Of a stretch of DNA of 64,000 nucleotides, positions 12,553 through 23,538 are shown piece after piece. Source of the DNA: Riptortus pedestris (Eukaryota > Arthropoda > Insecta > Hemiptera > Alydidae); NCBI GenBank assembly GCA_019009955.1, contig CM032228.1:259066001-259130000 (forward strand), in the 5' to 3' direction. The position numbers and the translations under genes are program-made. Numbering within the stretch: position 1 is the first letter of the stretch; each line of letters begins with the position of its first letter. The notes below the pieces were generated by a model, which worked only from the letters and a program-made list of their open reading frames with translations, was not told the origin of the DNA and made no database searches.

Positions 12553-13106
12553 GTTAAGACTGAACATAAGGCTCCATGTGAATAATAGATAAGGTTAAGA
12601 CTGGACATAAGGCTCCATGTGAATAATAGATAAGGTTAAGACTGGACATAAGGCTCCATGTGAATAATAGGCAACGTTAAGACTGGACATAAGGCTCCAT
12701 GTGAATAATAGATAAGGTTAAGACTGGACATAAGGCTCCATGTGAATAATAGATAAGGTTAAGACTGGACATAAGGCTCCATGTGAATAATAGATAAGGT
12801 TAAGACTGGACATAAGGCTCCATGTGAATAATAGATAAGGTTAAGACTGGACATAAGGCTCCATGTGAATAATAGATAAGGTTAAGACTGGACATAAGGC
12901 TCCATGTGAATAATAGATAAGGTTAAGACTGGACATAAGGCTCCATGTGAATAATAGATAAGGTTAAGACTGGACATAAGGCTCCATGTGAATAATAGAT
13001 AAGGTTAAGACTGGACATAAGGCTCCATGTGAATAATAGATAAGGTTAAGACTGGACATAAGGCTCCATGTGAATAATAGGCAACGTTAAGACTGGACAT
13101 AAGGCT
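12553..13106. repeat. 41-bp minisatellite, ~13.5 copies
   Basis: Nearly identical 41-bp units containing GACTGGACATAAGGCTCCAT. Two units carry the junction variant AGGCAACG instead of AGATAAGG (near 12670 and 13080). The last unit is cut after AAGGCT. Confidence 0.97.
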
Positions 13107-13240
13107 AATTTTTAATTCAAATTGAAATTATGATGCGTTGGAGAGGTTGTAATTAGTTAATGCAATATATTATGAAACAACATTAGTCATTTAACATAAA
13201 GCACATTTATTTTGATTAAGTGTTAATTGGTCACAATATA

Positions 13241-13328
13241 AATTCCTATTTGGGCGGATCGAACTGACGACTCTAGCTTTACTAGCGACTGTTAACGTTT
13301 CAACTGACATCTCTACTAGCCTCAGCCT
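13241..13328 (-). mobile_element. SINE head fragment, diverged
   Basis: It reads AATTCCTATTTGGGCGGATCG and then a diverged tRNA-like head with the family's CCACTCTAG-like spacing. It lies just upstream of a fuller copy in the same orientation. Confidence 0.45.
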
Positions 13329-13358
13329 TATATTTATATTTGAAGTGTTTGATTATTA

Positions 13359-13574
13359 TTTATTTATTAACGTCCACTTTTTGCAACTTAGGCTAATCGG
13401 GACGGGTTATCTACAGGTTACCACCCTTTTCTAGCTAGGCTGGGATTTAGAATGTTATTTAATGAATTTCGTCACTAAATAATTTCCTTTGCCCAGGCAA
13501 GAATCGAACTCGCCACTCTAGGTTTACCATGTGAGATTAAGGTCAACGCTTTAACTCGCATGGCTAACCTGAAG
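13359..13574 (-). mobile_element. tRNA-derived SINE, near full length
   Basis: Read on the minus strand, the element begins with a tRNA-like head. The A-box region is GCGAGTTAAAGCG, then CCTTAATC where an anticodon loop would be, and a B box GAGTTCGATTC. The body contains GATAACCCGTCCCGATTAGC and it ends with AAAGTGGACGTTAATAAATA. The head most resembles a leucine or serine tRNA with a long variable arm, by the GAGTTAAAGCG motif and spacing. Such elements carry an internal pol III promoter and move with help from a LINE. Confidence 0.75.
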
Positions 13575-14937
13575 TGATTGATAAACCTTAAAATTAAATT
13601 TAGTAGTGTTATTATTCACTTCAATTAAATGAAGTTAGGGTTGATTGTACAGTAGTATGGCTAATCTGGTTATCTACATGTTTTATTTGCTACCATATAT
13701 GAAGTTATAAAAGTATAATAATTTTGTATTTTTAGTGGTACTCGTATATCATTGGTCTTATGAACTAAATTGCACAATAATTCCTTCATATTTTCGGAAG
13801 TCGACTATTTTTGATCAACCTCTATCGATAAAAACATTGCATGTAAAGGAGAATGTGGTTGTATGTGTATTCAATCAAACTGGTTATTGATTGTCCTAAA
13901 TTATTGGTTGTGTTGTTAGAGGCAGGCATTGTGCTTTGTGGTCGGGGAAAGTTGCTTAATCTAACACATTTACCCAGAGCAATGGGAGCGTTTCATTCAC
14001 TAGACCAATCATCGTATTACCTGTCATCATGGCCGCTCTTCCTTTACAATACAGTTACATTTCCTCTTTCTTTCTATTATTATTGTTTATTACTGTAAAC
14101 TAGTTATGTTTGTAGCTTTCTCCTTTTAGAAGATCTTCCGTTCCACACACATTATACATGTTTGTGCAGATATTTGTATGATAAGGTTCTAGCAAACGAA
14201 TTAGCAGTGCTCGCTATTCTGGACATATAAACGTTGCTTGTGTCACTGTTCGAGATGGGATAAAGCAATGAAACCATAAATAGGTCAATTTGTATGCGTT
14301 GGAACATAGTTGGGACCAAGTTGATGCCAAGTAGCGTGCTACTATTGTCGATATAGAGATTGTGCTGTAACTGGAATTTTAACTGAGTTGATTTAATTGT
14401 TCCGTGTTGATGCTACTCTAGCTGTTTGATTTCTACTTAAACCTATTATATCCTTGAACACTTTACCGTCAGCATAAGCATCAAGGTCTGCTTACTTGGT
14501 ACTCCAAATGGGATAAATGGAGAACACAATCCAAGCTAAAGTTATGAACAGTTCATTGTAAGACGTGACGAATCTGCTTCGTGCACTCAGTCCCTTGGTG
14601 ACGGAGGTTTTTTTGTTTACTCTCCAACATAAAGGGCCTTTTGTTGACCTGTCTTAACGGCTCTTTGAAAAGGAAAAAGTCTACCTACAAAAAAACCATA
14701 AGGAACATCTCTTTTATAAAATTAAAACATTTAAATCCATGTTTACTGGGCAAAAAGTGCTCTATTTCATATAATTAGGGGAAATGATCACTCATATTCT
14801 GTTATGGCTGAGAATAAGCCCCTTTCAGGTACCAACTACTCAATGACGTATCACCTTTGCATTCCTACCTATACTTCCTACAAGCACATAACTCAATCGT
14901 AAAAACAAACTATACGCACTTGAATATTATTAGTAAT
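13575..14937. other. Unique DNA
   Basis: The open frame 13853-14098 (81 codons, hydrophobic C-terminus) has no recognisable domain and no supporting context. Nothing else is seen. Confidence 0.4.
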
Positions 14938-16557
14938 GGATTAGAACAAATCCTAGCTTCCTGGGTAGGTTGTGGATTAGAACAAATCCTAGCTTCTAGG
15001 TTAGGTTGTGGATTAGAACAAATCCTAGCTTCTTGGTTAGGTTGTGGATTAGAACAAATCCTAGCTTCTTGGTTAGGTTGTGGATTAGAACAAATCCTAG
15101 CTTCTTGGTTAGGTTGTGGATTAGAACAAATCCTAGCTTCTAGGTTAGGTTGTCGATTGGAACAAATCCTAGCTTCTAGGTTAGGTTGTCGATTAGAACA
15201 AATCCTAGCTTCTAGGTTAGGTTGTCGATTGGAACAAATCCTAGCTTCTAGGTTAGGTTGTCGATTAGAACAAATCCTAGCTTCTAGGTTAGGTTGTCGA
15301 TTGGAACAAATCCTAGCTTCTAGGTTAGGTTGTCGATTGGAACAAATCCTAGCTTCTAGGTTAGGTTGTCGATTGGAACAAATCCTAGCTTCTAGGTTAG
15401 GTTGTCGATTGGAACAAATCCTAGCTTCTAGGTTAGGTTGTCGATTGGAACAAATCCTAGCTTCCTGGGTAGGTTGTGGATTAGAACAAATCCTAGCTTC
15501 CTGGGTAGGTTGTGGATTAGAACAAATCCTAGCTTCTAGGTTAGGTTGTGGATTAGAACAAATCCTAGCTTCTAGGTTAGGTTGTGGATTAGAACAAATC
15601 CTAGCTTCTAGGTTAGGTTGTGGATTAGAACAAATCCTAGCTTCTAGGTTAGGTTGTGGATTAGAACAAATCCTAGCTTCTAGGTTAGGTTGTGGATTAG
15701 AACAAATCCTAGCTTCTTGGTTAGGTTGTGGATTAGAACAAATCCTAGCTTCTAGGTTAGGTTGTGGATTAGAACAAATCCTAGCTTCTAGGTTAGGTTG
15801 TGGATTAGAACAAATCCTAGCTTCTAGGTTAGGTTGTGGATTAGAACAAATCCTAGCTTCTAGGTTAGGTTGTGGATTAGAACAAATCCTAGCTTCTAGG
15901 TTAGGTTGTCGATTAGAACAAATCCTAGCTTCTAGGTTAGGTTGTCGATTAGAACAAATCCTAGCTTCTAGGTTAGGTTGTGGATTAGAACAAATCCTAG
16001 CTTCTTGGTTAGGTTGTGGACTAGAACAAATCCTAGCTTCTTGGTTAGGTTGTGGATTAGAACAAATCCTAGCTTCTTGGTTAGGTTGTGGATTAGAACA
16101 AATCCTAGCTTCTTGGTTAGGTTGTGGATTAGAACAAATCCTAGCTTCTAGGTTAGGTTGTCGATTAGAACAAATCCTAGCTTCTAGGTTAGGTTGTGGA
16201 TTAGAACAAATCCTAGCTTCCTGGGTAGGTTGTGGATTAGAACAAATCCTAGCTTCCTGGGTAGGTTGTGGATTAGAACAAATCCTAGCTTCCTGGGTAG
16301 GTTGTGGATTAGAACAAATCCTAGCTTCTAGGTTAGGTTGTGGATTAGAACAAATCCTAGCTTCTTGGTTAGGTTGTGGACTAGAACAAATCCTAGCTTC
16401 TTGGGTAGGTTGTCGATTAGAACAAATCCTAGCTTCTAGGTTAGGTTGTGGATTAGAACAAATCCTAACTTCCTGGGTAGGTTGTGGATTAGAACAAATC
16501 CTAGCTTCCTGGGTAGGTTGTGGATTAGAACAAATCCTAGGTTGTTGGTTAGGTTGT
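14938..16557. repeat. 36-bp minisatellite, 45 copies
   Basis: 1620 bp equals exactly 45 units of 36 bp, each with GGATTAGAACAAATCCTAGC. Units differ mainly at three places: GGATTAG or CGATTGG at the start, and CTTCTAGGTTAGG, CTTCTTGGTTAGG or CTTCCTGGGTAGG in the second half. Variants occur in blocks, the sign of local duplication. Because 36 is a multiple of three, a 569-codon frame stays open through the array. It has no unique N- or C-terminal domain, so I do not call it a gene. Confidence 0.97.
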
Positions 16558-16825
16558 CGATTATAATAATTCCTCTAGGTTGTTGGTGTGTTGGTAGGTT
16601 GAATGGGCCAGCCATGTTATTGATAGGGGAGAGGCTCAGGTGTGAACAGAGGCGCGATCAAAAATAAAGGAGTCCCACGGCTAATTATGACCTGTGAGAA
16701 CACTGACAGAGAGAGACAGCCATATTCTCAGAGTGAGAGGGGGACCATTGTAAGGGCCACTCATTGTGCTCCTGCATTCACAACCCCATCCAGGTCTTAT
16801 CTCGGCTAGTCTACTTATAATTAGC
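16558..16825. other. Unique DNA, possible regulatory block
   Basis: GC-richer than neighbours, with GGCTAATTATGAC (a homeodomain-type TAATTA core at 16681-16689). No coding evidence. Confidence 0.3.
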
Positions 16826-16832
16826 CTCTCTC

Positions 16833-16897
<65 letters not shown>
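16826..16897. repeat. (CT)n microsatellite
   Basis: About 35 CT units with few interruptions. The apparent Leu/Ser and Arg/Glu open frames on the two strands are translations of it. Confidence 0.95.
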
Positions 16898-16898
<1 letters not shown>

Positions 16899-17651
16899 GC
16901 TCTTTCTCTGTCTCGCTCTCCCACTCGAAACACACTCTCCCTTCTAGTCTTTCCCTCTTAGGTGTAAATGAAGAAAGCAATATTTGAGGCAGGCTTCCGC
17001 TCGTTCCCTATTCTCGACAACTACAGCTCAAACAATAATCTTGACATTCATCTTGATGGAATTAAACACTTCACTCTAATGGGATCATCACCCTCCCCCT
17101 CCCCCAATCCCACCGCGATCATATCGTCATTCCAGACAGCAAACAAGAATACCTAATGACGAAACCTATTATTGTCGATCAATAAATTAAACTAAATATT
17201 TTAGTATTTAGAAGAAACATGAAACGGTTGGTAAGAATGACGGTTGCGTTATACGCACGTATTTGGCAGGTAGTGAATGACAGGATAGATGGTATCAAGC
17301 TACTGTATATTCTCTATTTTTCTTTTAGGAAGAACCAGGTACCAGAGGCCATAAGTAAAATATAAGTTTGAGATGAGAACTGGCTTGGGGAGGAATTTAA
17401 TAGGGATTACTGATGGCTGACATTAATATTCCAATTAAGGAAAAGGAACAATAATAATTGTATGATATTATTTCCTTAAAATAATGAGTTGTTTAATTTG
17501 TTGGATAATAACGAAGACAAATCCTATTTTTACTCAGGTCTAAGCCCCCCCCCTCGCTATTTCCTCCTAGCCAATTTTCAGTTATTAACAAACTTCATTT
17601 TTATTAACAAATGGCTATAAAAAGTATTATTTATATAACTACCCACACATT
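16898..17651. other. Unique DNA
   Basis: No gene, RNA or repeat recognised. A small open frame at 16968-17156 has no support. Confidence 0.35.
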
Positions 17652-17850
17652 ATTATGTTTTATTAACGACCACTCTTTGCTAATATGTCTAGTAGAGAGG
17701 GGTTTCTAGAGGTTAGTATCCTTTTTTATCTAGGGTGAGGCTAAGGATTTTATTTAATTAGTTCGCCACTAAATACATTCCTATATGGTCCAGAAAGGGA
17801 ATGGAAGTCGCCACTCTAGGTTTATCGTGTCAGATTTAGGCTTTAACCTG
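17652..17850 (-). mobile_element. tRNA-derived SINE, diverged
   Basis: It shares TTATTAACG, GGCTAAGGATTTTATTTAAT, the CACTAAATA block and CGCCACTCTAGGTTTA with the 13.4-kb copy. The A-box region is degraded, so it is an older copy. Confidence 0.6.
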
Positions 17851-17898
17851 AGGCTCTTTCATCAGAACAAATCAAGGCAAGTAGGATCGATGGATGCT

Positions 17899-18792
17899 GG
17901 AAGACAACGTTCATAGGTAGCGTTGACGTTGGGAGCACTACAGCTCACGCACATGGAAGACAACGTTCAAAGGTAGCGTTGACGTTGGGAGCACTACAGC
18001 TCACGCACATGGAAGACAACGTTCAAAGGTAGCGTTGACGTTGGGAGCACTACAGCTCACGCACATGGAAGACAACGTTCAAAGGTAGCGTTGACGTTGG
18101 GAGCACTACAGCTCACGCACATGGAAGACAACGTTCAAAGGTAGCGTTGACGTTGGGAGCACTACAGCTCACGCACATGGAAGACAACGTTCAAAGGTAG
18201 CGTTGACGTTGGGAGCACTACAGCTCACGCACATGGAAGACAACGTTCAAAGGTAGCGTTGACGTTGGGAGCACTACAGCTCACGCACATGGAAGACAAC
18301 GTTCAAAGGTAGCGTTGACGTTGGGAGCACTACAGCTCACGCACATGGAAGACAACGTTCAAAGGTAGCGTTGACGTTGGGAGCACTACAGCTCACGCAC
18401 ATGGAAGACAACGTTCAAAGGTAGCGTTGACGTTGGGAGCACTACAGCTCACGCACATGGAAGACAACGTTCAAAGGTAGCGTTGACGTTGGGAGCACTA
18501 CAGCTCACGCACATGGAAGACAACGTTCAAAGGTAGCGTTGACGTTGGGAGCACTACAGCTCACGCACATGGAAGACAACGTTCAAAGGTAGCGTTGACG
18601 TTGGGAGCACTACAGCTCACGCACATGGAAGACAACGTTCAAAGGTAGCGTTGACGTTGGGAGCACTACAGCTCACGCACATGGAAGACAACGTTCAAAG
18701 GTAGCGTTGACGTTGGGAGCACTACAGCTCACGCACATGGAAGACAACGTTCAAAGGTAGCGTTGACGTTGGAAGCACTACAGCTCACGCAC
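17899..18792. repeat. 56-bp minisatellite, 16 copies
   Basis: Units contain GGAAGACAACGTTCAAAGGT and GCGTTGACGTTGGGAGCAC. Copies are identical except a T for A in the first and an A for G in the last. The 9-mer ATGGATGCT flanks the array on both sides (17890-17898 and 18801-18809). Confidence 0.97.
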
Positions 18793-18807
18793 AAATTGCA
18801 ATGGATG

Positions 18808-18880
18808 CTCATTATTTATTATAACTAACAACCATTTTTCGGCACTGAGCTTAATTGAGTTATCTATACTCGGTTATCAC
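18808..18880 (-). mobile_element. SINE 3'-body fragment, diverged
   Basis: TTATTTATTATAACTAACAACC, split by mismatches, followed by GAGTTATCTATACTCGGTTA, aligns with the SINE body and 3' end. No head is present. Confidence 0.4.
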
Positions 18881-18944
18881 ACTGTTCATGCCCGGAATAA
18901 GGTTTTCAATTAGGAAATAATGTAAACTTATACAAGTACTGAAT

Positions 18945-19884
18945 AACCCGGCAAACGTTGTTTTGCCTTGCAAATTATTTCTAGTTTCTAGATAAATTCT
19001 AGTGCAGACAAAAAGTAACTTTCTTATTATAAGTGTGTAAGTATGTGGTATATGCGTGAAATAGGCATGGAGCGCTATCAACGATAAGGGAATATAAAAA
19101 TAACAAACGCCAAACAATATTATTTTTAAGTTATTATAGTTTATTTCTTAAAATTACATATCACATATTAATTACGACAGTAACACTAACAAACAACATC
19201 AATCTTTTAATGCTATAGCGTGAACAATATTTTTTGTTAGCCCATCTTTAGCGAGCACAAACAAACTGGATGGTTTACCCACTCGAGAGCATGCTACGTA
19301 CAATTGCCCGTGTGAAAAACATGGTGTACTCAAATCTAAGCCACAAATAGACATCGTTTGGCCTTGGGATTTGTTGATTGTCATTGCAAATGCCAATCTA
19401 ATCGGAAACTGAATTCGTTTGAATTGAATTGGCACATCTGTAGGTATGATAGGAATCCGTGGTATTAATATATTTTCACCTTTGAACTTGCCATTTAAAA
19501 TGCTGGCTTCGATAACGTTTTTCATCAATTTTCGAATGACTAATCGCGTACCGTTGCACAGCCGTGGCGGGTTTAAATTACGAAGCAAGATAATTGGAGA
19601 TCCAACCTTCAATTGTAAATTATGCGGTGGCATGCCTGGCAAATCCAGTGAGTTCAAAAATTCTGGGGAAATTTTAATCGAAGTACAGTTAAAAACACTA
19701 TAATTGATCAGTTATCGAGCGGGATGATAATGATTAAATTACTAAAATGGCTATAACAAAATAGGGGTTGGTGATAAAAAAGTAAAAATTTAGGGTTGTA
19801 TGTATTTTTTAATGCCACATTATAAAAAAAATAAAAACAAAACATTTCGTCCAAAAATAGGGTGAACAACCCTTATTAATTCTA
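18945..19884 (-). mobile_element. Helitron family H1, 3' part with coding remnant
   Basis: The minus-strand 3' end (GGCAAAACAACGTTTGCCGGG, at 18949-18968) and the following 180 bp match the short H1 copy at 55822-56459. So do 19670-19880. Between them this copy keeps the helicase C-terminus that the short copy has lost. The terminal CTAG is degraded (CTGAATA on the plus strand), and the 5' part is replaced by a 49-bp minisatellite at 19885. Confidence 0.75.
19199..19690 (-). pseudogene. Helitron Rep/helicase, C-terminal fragment
   Basis: This fragment encodes the end of the Pif1-like SF1 helicase domain of a Helitron transposase, the rolling-circle Rep/helicase that mobilises these elements. 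About 165 codons are open. They carry a [20 protein letters not shown] segment, then [12 protein letters not shown], then motif V as [12 protein letters not shown], and motif VI as [16 protein letters not shown] close to the stop. That order and spacing match the last ~150 residues of animal Helitron proteins, which are usually well over 1000 residues. The Rep domain and helicase motifs I-IV are absent, because the element is truncated by the array at 19885. The frame is intact, so degradation is mainly by truncation. It cannot act as a transposase. Confidence 0.9.
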
Positions 19885-21206
19885 CATATCTGCATCCACT
19901 ATTAGCGCACCAGTACAGTACAACTACTACTAGCATATCTGCAGCCACTATTAGCGCACCAGTACAGTACAACTACTACTAGCATATCTGCAGCCACTAT
20001 TAGCGCACCAGTACAGTACAACTACTACTAGCATATCTGCAGCCACTATTAGCGCACCAGTACAGTACAACTACTACTAGCATATCTGCAGCCACTATTA
20101 GCGCACCAGTACAGTACAACTACTACTAGCATATCTGCAGCCACTATTAGCGCACCAGTACAGTACAACTACTACTAGCATATCTGCAGCCACTATTAGC
20201 GCACCAGTACAGTACAACTACTACTAGCATATCTGCAGCCACTATTAGCGCACCAGTACAGTACAACTACTACTAGCATATCTGCAGCCACTATTAGCGC
20301 ACCAGTACAGTACAACTACTACTAGCATATCTGCAGCCACTATTAGCGCACCAGTACAGTACAACTACTACTAGCATATCTGCAGCCACTATTAGCGCAC
20401 CAGTACAGTACAACTACTACTAGCATATCTGCAGCCACTATTAGCGCACCAGTACAGTACAACTACTACTAGCATATCTGCAGCCACTATTAGCGCACCA
20501 GTACAGTACAACTACTACTAGCATATCTGCAGCCACTATTAGCGCACCAGTACAGTACAACTACTACTAGCATATCTGCAGCCACTATTAGCGCACCAGT
20601 ACAGTACAACTACTACTAGCATATCTGCAGCCACTATTAGCGCACCAGTACAGTACAACTACTACTAGCATATCTGCAGCCACTATTGGCGCACCAGTAC
20701 AGTACAACTACTACTAGCATATCTGCAGCCACTATTGGCGCACCAGTACAATACAACTACTACTAGCATATCTGCAGCCACTATTAGCGCACCAGTACAG
20801 TACAACTACTACTAGCATATCTGCAGCCACTATTAGCGCACCAGTACAGTACAACTACTACTAGCATATCTGCAGCCACTATTAGCGCACCAGTACAGTA
20901 CAACTACTACTAGCATATCTGCAGCCACTATTAGCGCACCAGTACAGTACAACTACTACTAGCATATCTGCAGCCACTATTAGCGCACCAGTACAGTACA
21001 ACTACTACTAGCATATCTGCAGCCACTATTAGCGCACCAGTACAGTACAACTACTACTAGCATATCTGCAGCCACTATTAGCGCACCAGTACAGTACAAC
21101 TACTACTAGCATATCTGCAGCCACATTAGCGCACCAGTACAGTGCAACTACTACTAGCATATCTGCAGCCACTATTAGCGCACCAGTACAGTACAACTAC
21201 TACTAG
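19885..21206. repeat. 49-bp minisatellite, 27 copies
   Basis: Units begin CATATCTGCAGCCACTATTA and end TACTACTAG. The first unit has CTGCAT, two have ATTGGCG, and one near 21121 lacks two bases. The array starts directly after H1 Helitron sequence, so a piece of the element or its edge seeded it. Confidence 0.97.
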
Positions 21207-22096
21207 CATTTGTAACTAATATATATCATTTGCCAAAGTGAAATACCGAATTATGCTGCTTCTGCCGGCGCCAACATTTTATTTTTACCAAGGACATTTT
21301 TTGTTTGATATAAAGCTTATATTTTATTGATAATATTTTAATTTGTTAATGATTCTTGCTTGAAGTGCTATTGAAAAAAAAAGCGAAAAGCCTTTCTCGG
21401 TTGCCAGGGAATGGGTGAGCGGTTAATCAGTGCCGGCAGTACTAAGAGTGTGAAAGGGAGTCATTTCAGCGGGGCTGCTAATCGTTAGCGGGGATTAGTA
21501 CCCTCTCCACTCAAAAGCCCGGGAAAAGAAAGGAAACTGGCGGGAAATGAAGCCATTTTGGTGGGAGAAGAGGGCTGCAGATGAGAACATTCCTCGGCTC
21601 GCTCCGTTCTGGATTAAGTTGTCCCGCGGAGCAATTTCAACTGTTAGGGCCCCCCTCGGCCGGAGAAAAGTACTAAATTAGTACCCCCCTCCCTTCCAAC
21701 ACCTTATTAAATTTATTCGTTATCCCCCCCCCCCCCCCTCAAAGGCTTGATTAAACATTTTCCACTCCTCCAAATTCAGTAGGTTTCCTCTACTGGGAGC
21801 ATTTACTCTCATTGAGAGGCGAGTAACTAACGAGAAACCGCAAATTGGTAACCATAAAAAGGGAAGAAAAGAGAGAGAGTGGAAGAACAAAATAAATTGT
21901 CACGCAAGACTAGCCCGAGGCCATCATTAAACATGAGAGATGTTGGACAATTTACCAACTCAACCCTTAGCAATTATTTATAAAATGTCTTCTTTAGCAA
22001 TTAAAATGAAAAGTGGGATAAATATTTTAATAACCGCAAATAAGCATCTATTTAACTTCTTTAACTCTTTTGTCTCGTGACTAATGCACACAAAAC
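21207..22096. other. Unique block, GC-richer core 21380-21700
   Basis: The core has several TAATC/GATTA homeodomain-type cores, GGCGGGAAATG, and C-runs (21720-21737). There is no open frame or repeat. It could be a regulatory region, but nothing proves that. Confidence 0.3.
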
Positions 22097-22103
22097 AAAA
22101 GTA

Positions 22104-22159
<56 letters not shown>

Positions 22160-22166
22160 TACTTTT
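22097..22166. repeat. 70-bp perfect palindrome around (TA)n
   Basis: AAAAGTAATTTATATA on the left is mirrored by TATATAAATTACTTTT on the right, with TA repeats between. It can form a cruciform and lies at the 5' edge of an H2 copy. Confidence 0.9.
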
Positions 22167-22973
22167 CGATATATATAAATTAAATTTCGCGAAATTTCAC
22201 GATAACTTTTCGTTTCACATGTCATAGACACCATAACTGCATTTTGTTTCTTTCGTGTTTGTTTGTTTGTTACCTTTTCACGCATAAACGGCTGACCCGA
22301 ATTTTATGAAACTTGGTATGTATATTACTACTAACCCAACTTAGGCTTTAGGCTATGTTAATATTCTCTGAGACGAACAGGAGTGGGGGTTATAAGGGAG
22401 GCCTGAAATTAAAAATAGCGACATTTCGTTTCCTATTGCTTTTTCGACAAATGTGTACATAACAAAAGTTGTTTATTTTGTTATTTGGAGTAACTTGTGT
22501 TAATACACTTTTGTCATATATCTAAGTATAAATGAGTTATACGCTAAACATTATTTCGGAAGTCAACAATTTTATTTGGCACAAAAGACTCTACCGAACT
22601 AAAAAAAACTCGGTATGTGAACTACCACAAACTCCTCCATGATAATAAGCTGTATCAGCATTTCTATGGACTATCAGGAGTGGGGGTTATAAGGGACGGC
22701 TGAAATTAAAAATAGTTATATTTCGTTTCCTATTGGTTTTTTGGCAGGCATGGACATTACTAAAGTTGTTTATTCTGTTATTTAGAGTAACATTTGTTAT
22801 ATTCACTTTCGTTTTATAACAACGTATAAACGTGATATACACTAAAAACTACAAACGGGAGTGGGGGTTATAAGGGAGGCCTGAAATAAATCACGATATT
22901 ACATTTTCTATTTGTTTTTTGGCAATCGTGCACATAACAAAAGTTGTTTACTTTTTTATTTAGAGTAACTTTT

Positions 22974-23018
<45 letters not shown>

Positions 23019-23060
23019 AAAATAAGGTATGAAACAAGTAATTTGCGTAGAAATGTTGAC
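22167..23060 (+). mobile_element. Helitron-like family H2 copy
   Basis: It starts with the family's 5' block (TTTCGCGAAATTTCACGATA), a short (GTTT)n, the CGCATAAACGGCTG motif, and three modules (AGGAGTGGGGG-like motifs near 22380, 22678 and 22858). It continues to GTAAAATAAGGTATGAA, matching 58860. A (TA)n at 22978-23015 sits where the 58.8-kb copy has a short T-rich stretch. The 3' hairpin end is missing. Confidence 0.65.
22978..23015. repeat. (TA)n microsatellite inside H2
   Basis: About 18 TA units, absent at the same place in the homologous copy near 58850. Confidence 0.9.
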
Positions 23061-23475
23061 ATTCTCATGGCATCCCCTCCATATTTGTTGTTATTTTGAT
23101 ATATATAATGTTTCTGGTTGGCGGACATGTGAGGGAAGATTCGAAAAATTCCCGTTTTATGATCTTTAAAAGTAGTTTGCTTATAGTTGTGTTAGTGTTT
23201 TTCGGGTGGGGGGGGGGTAACATTTATTTCTGAAGTATTTTAAGCCGTGCATTATGGCGCCAATAGCCAATATTGGCGGGAATATCACAAGACTGATGTC
23301 TGATTGCATCTCGAGTCACTGCTTATTATGAATTGCCTATAAAAAGTTTGTTGCTATTCCATATCCAGCAAAGTAAATCTTCCTGAAATCAATTTGACAA
23401 TTACAAATTTTAAATCATGAAAAATGTTTCTGAAATGATTTTTATGAATATAAATTTTTTAATATTTTGTTTCAG
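23061..23475. other. Unique DNA upstream of exon A
   Basis: No repeat recognised except a G-run at 23200-23217. The last 20 bases are a pyrimidine-rich acceptor context. Confidence 0.35.
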
Positions 23476-23538
23476 ATTCGCAACAACAGAAACTCCAGGA
23501 GGCAGTGACGGGATGGCAGGCCGAACTAGAAAGAAGAG
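23476..23538 (+). CDS. Candidate internal exon A (63 nt)
   Basis: A strong acceptor (TATTTTGTTTCAG) ends at 23475 and a donor GTATCA starts at 23539. The 63 bases between are markedly GC-richer than both flanks. One frame, entered two bases into a codon and leaving one base over, reads KLQEAVTGWQAELERR preceded by SQQQ: a helical, coiled-coil-like segment. A second frame is also open; the third has a stop. The length, 21 codons, is phase-symmetric, so skipping it would keep frame. I do not recognise the protein. If real, the flanking introns are at least 15 kb and full of minisatellites. Confidence 0.4.

Noticed and set aside
13359..13574. Functional tRNA gene
   Set aside because: The tRNA-like head lacks a full acceptor stem and is fused to a repeated body with a simple-sequence tail, as in SINEs. 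Several diverged copies exist.
14857..16566. 569-codon open frame with a 12-residue repeat (GLEQILASRLGC)
   Set aside because: It is a 36-bp minisatellite read in frame. The first 25 codons are ordinary AT-rich DNA, there is no domain, signal peptide or unique C-terminus, and variants follow DNA blocks rather than codon logic.
16826..16897. Leu/Ser-rich and Arg/Glu-rich peptides over CT repeats (also at 61780-61917 and 28619-28755)
   Set aside because: Simple-sequence translation.
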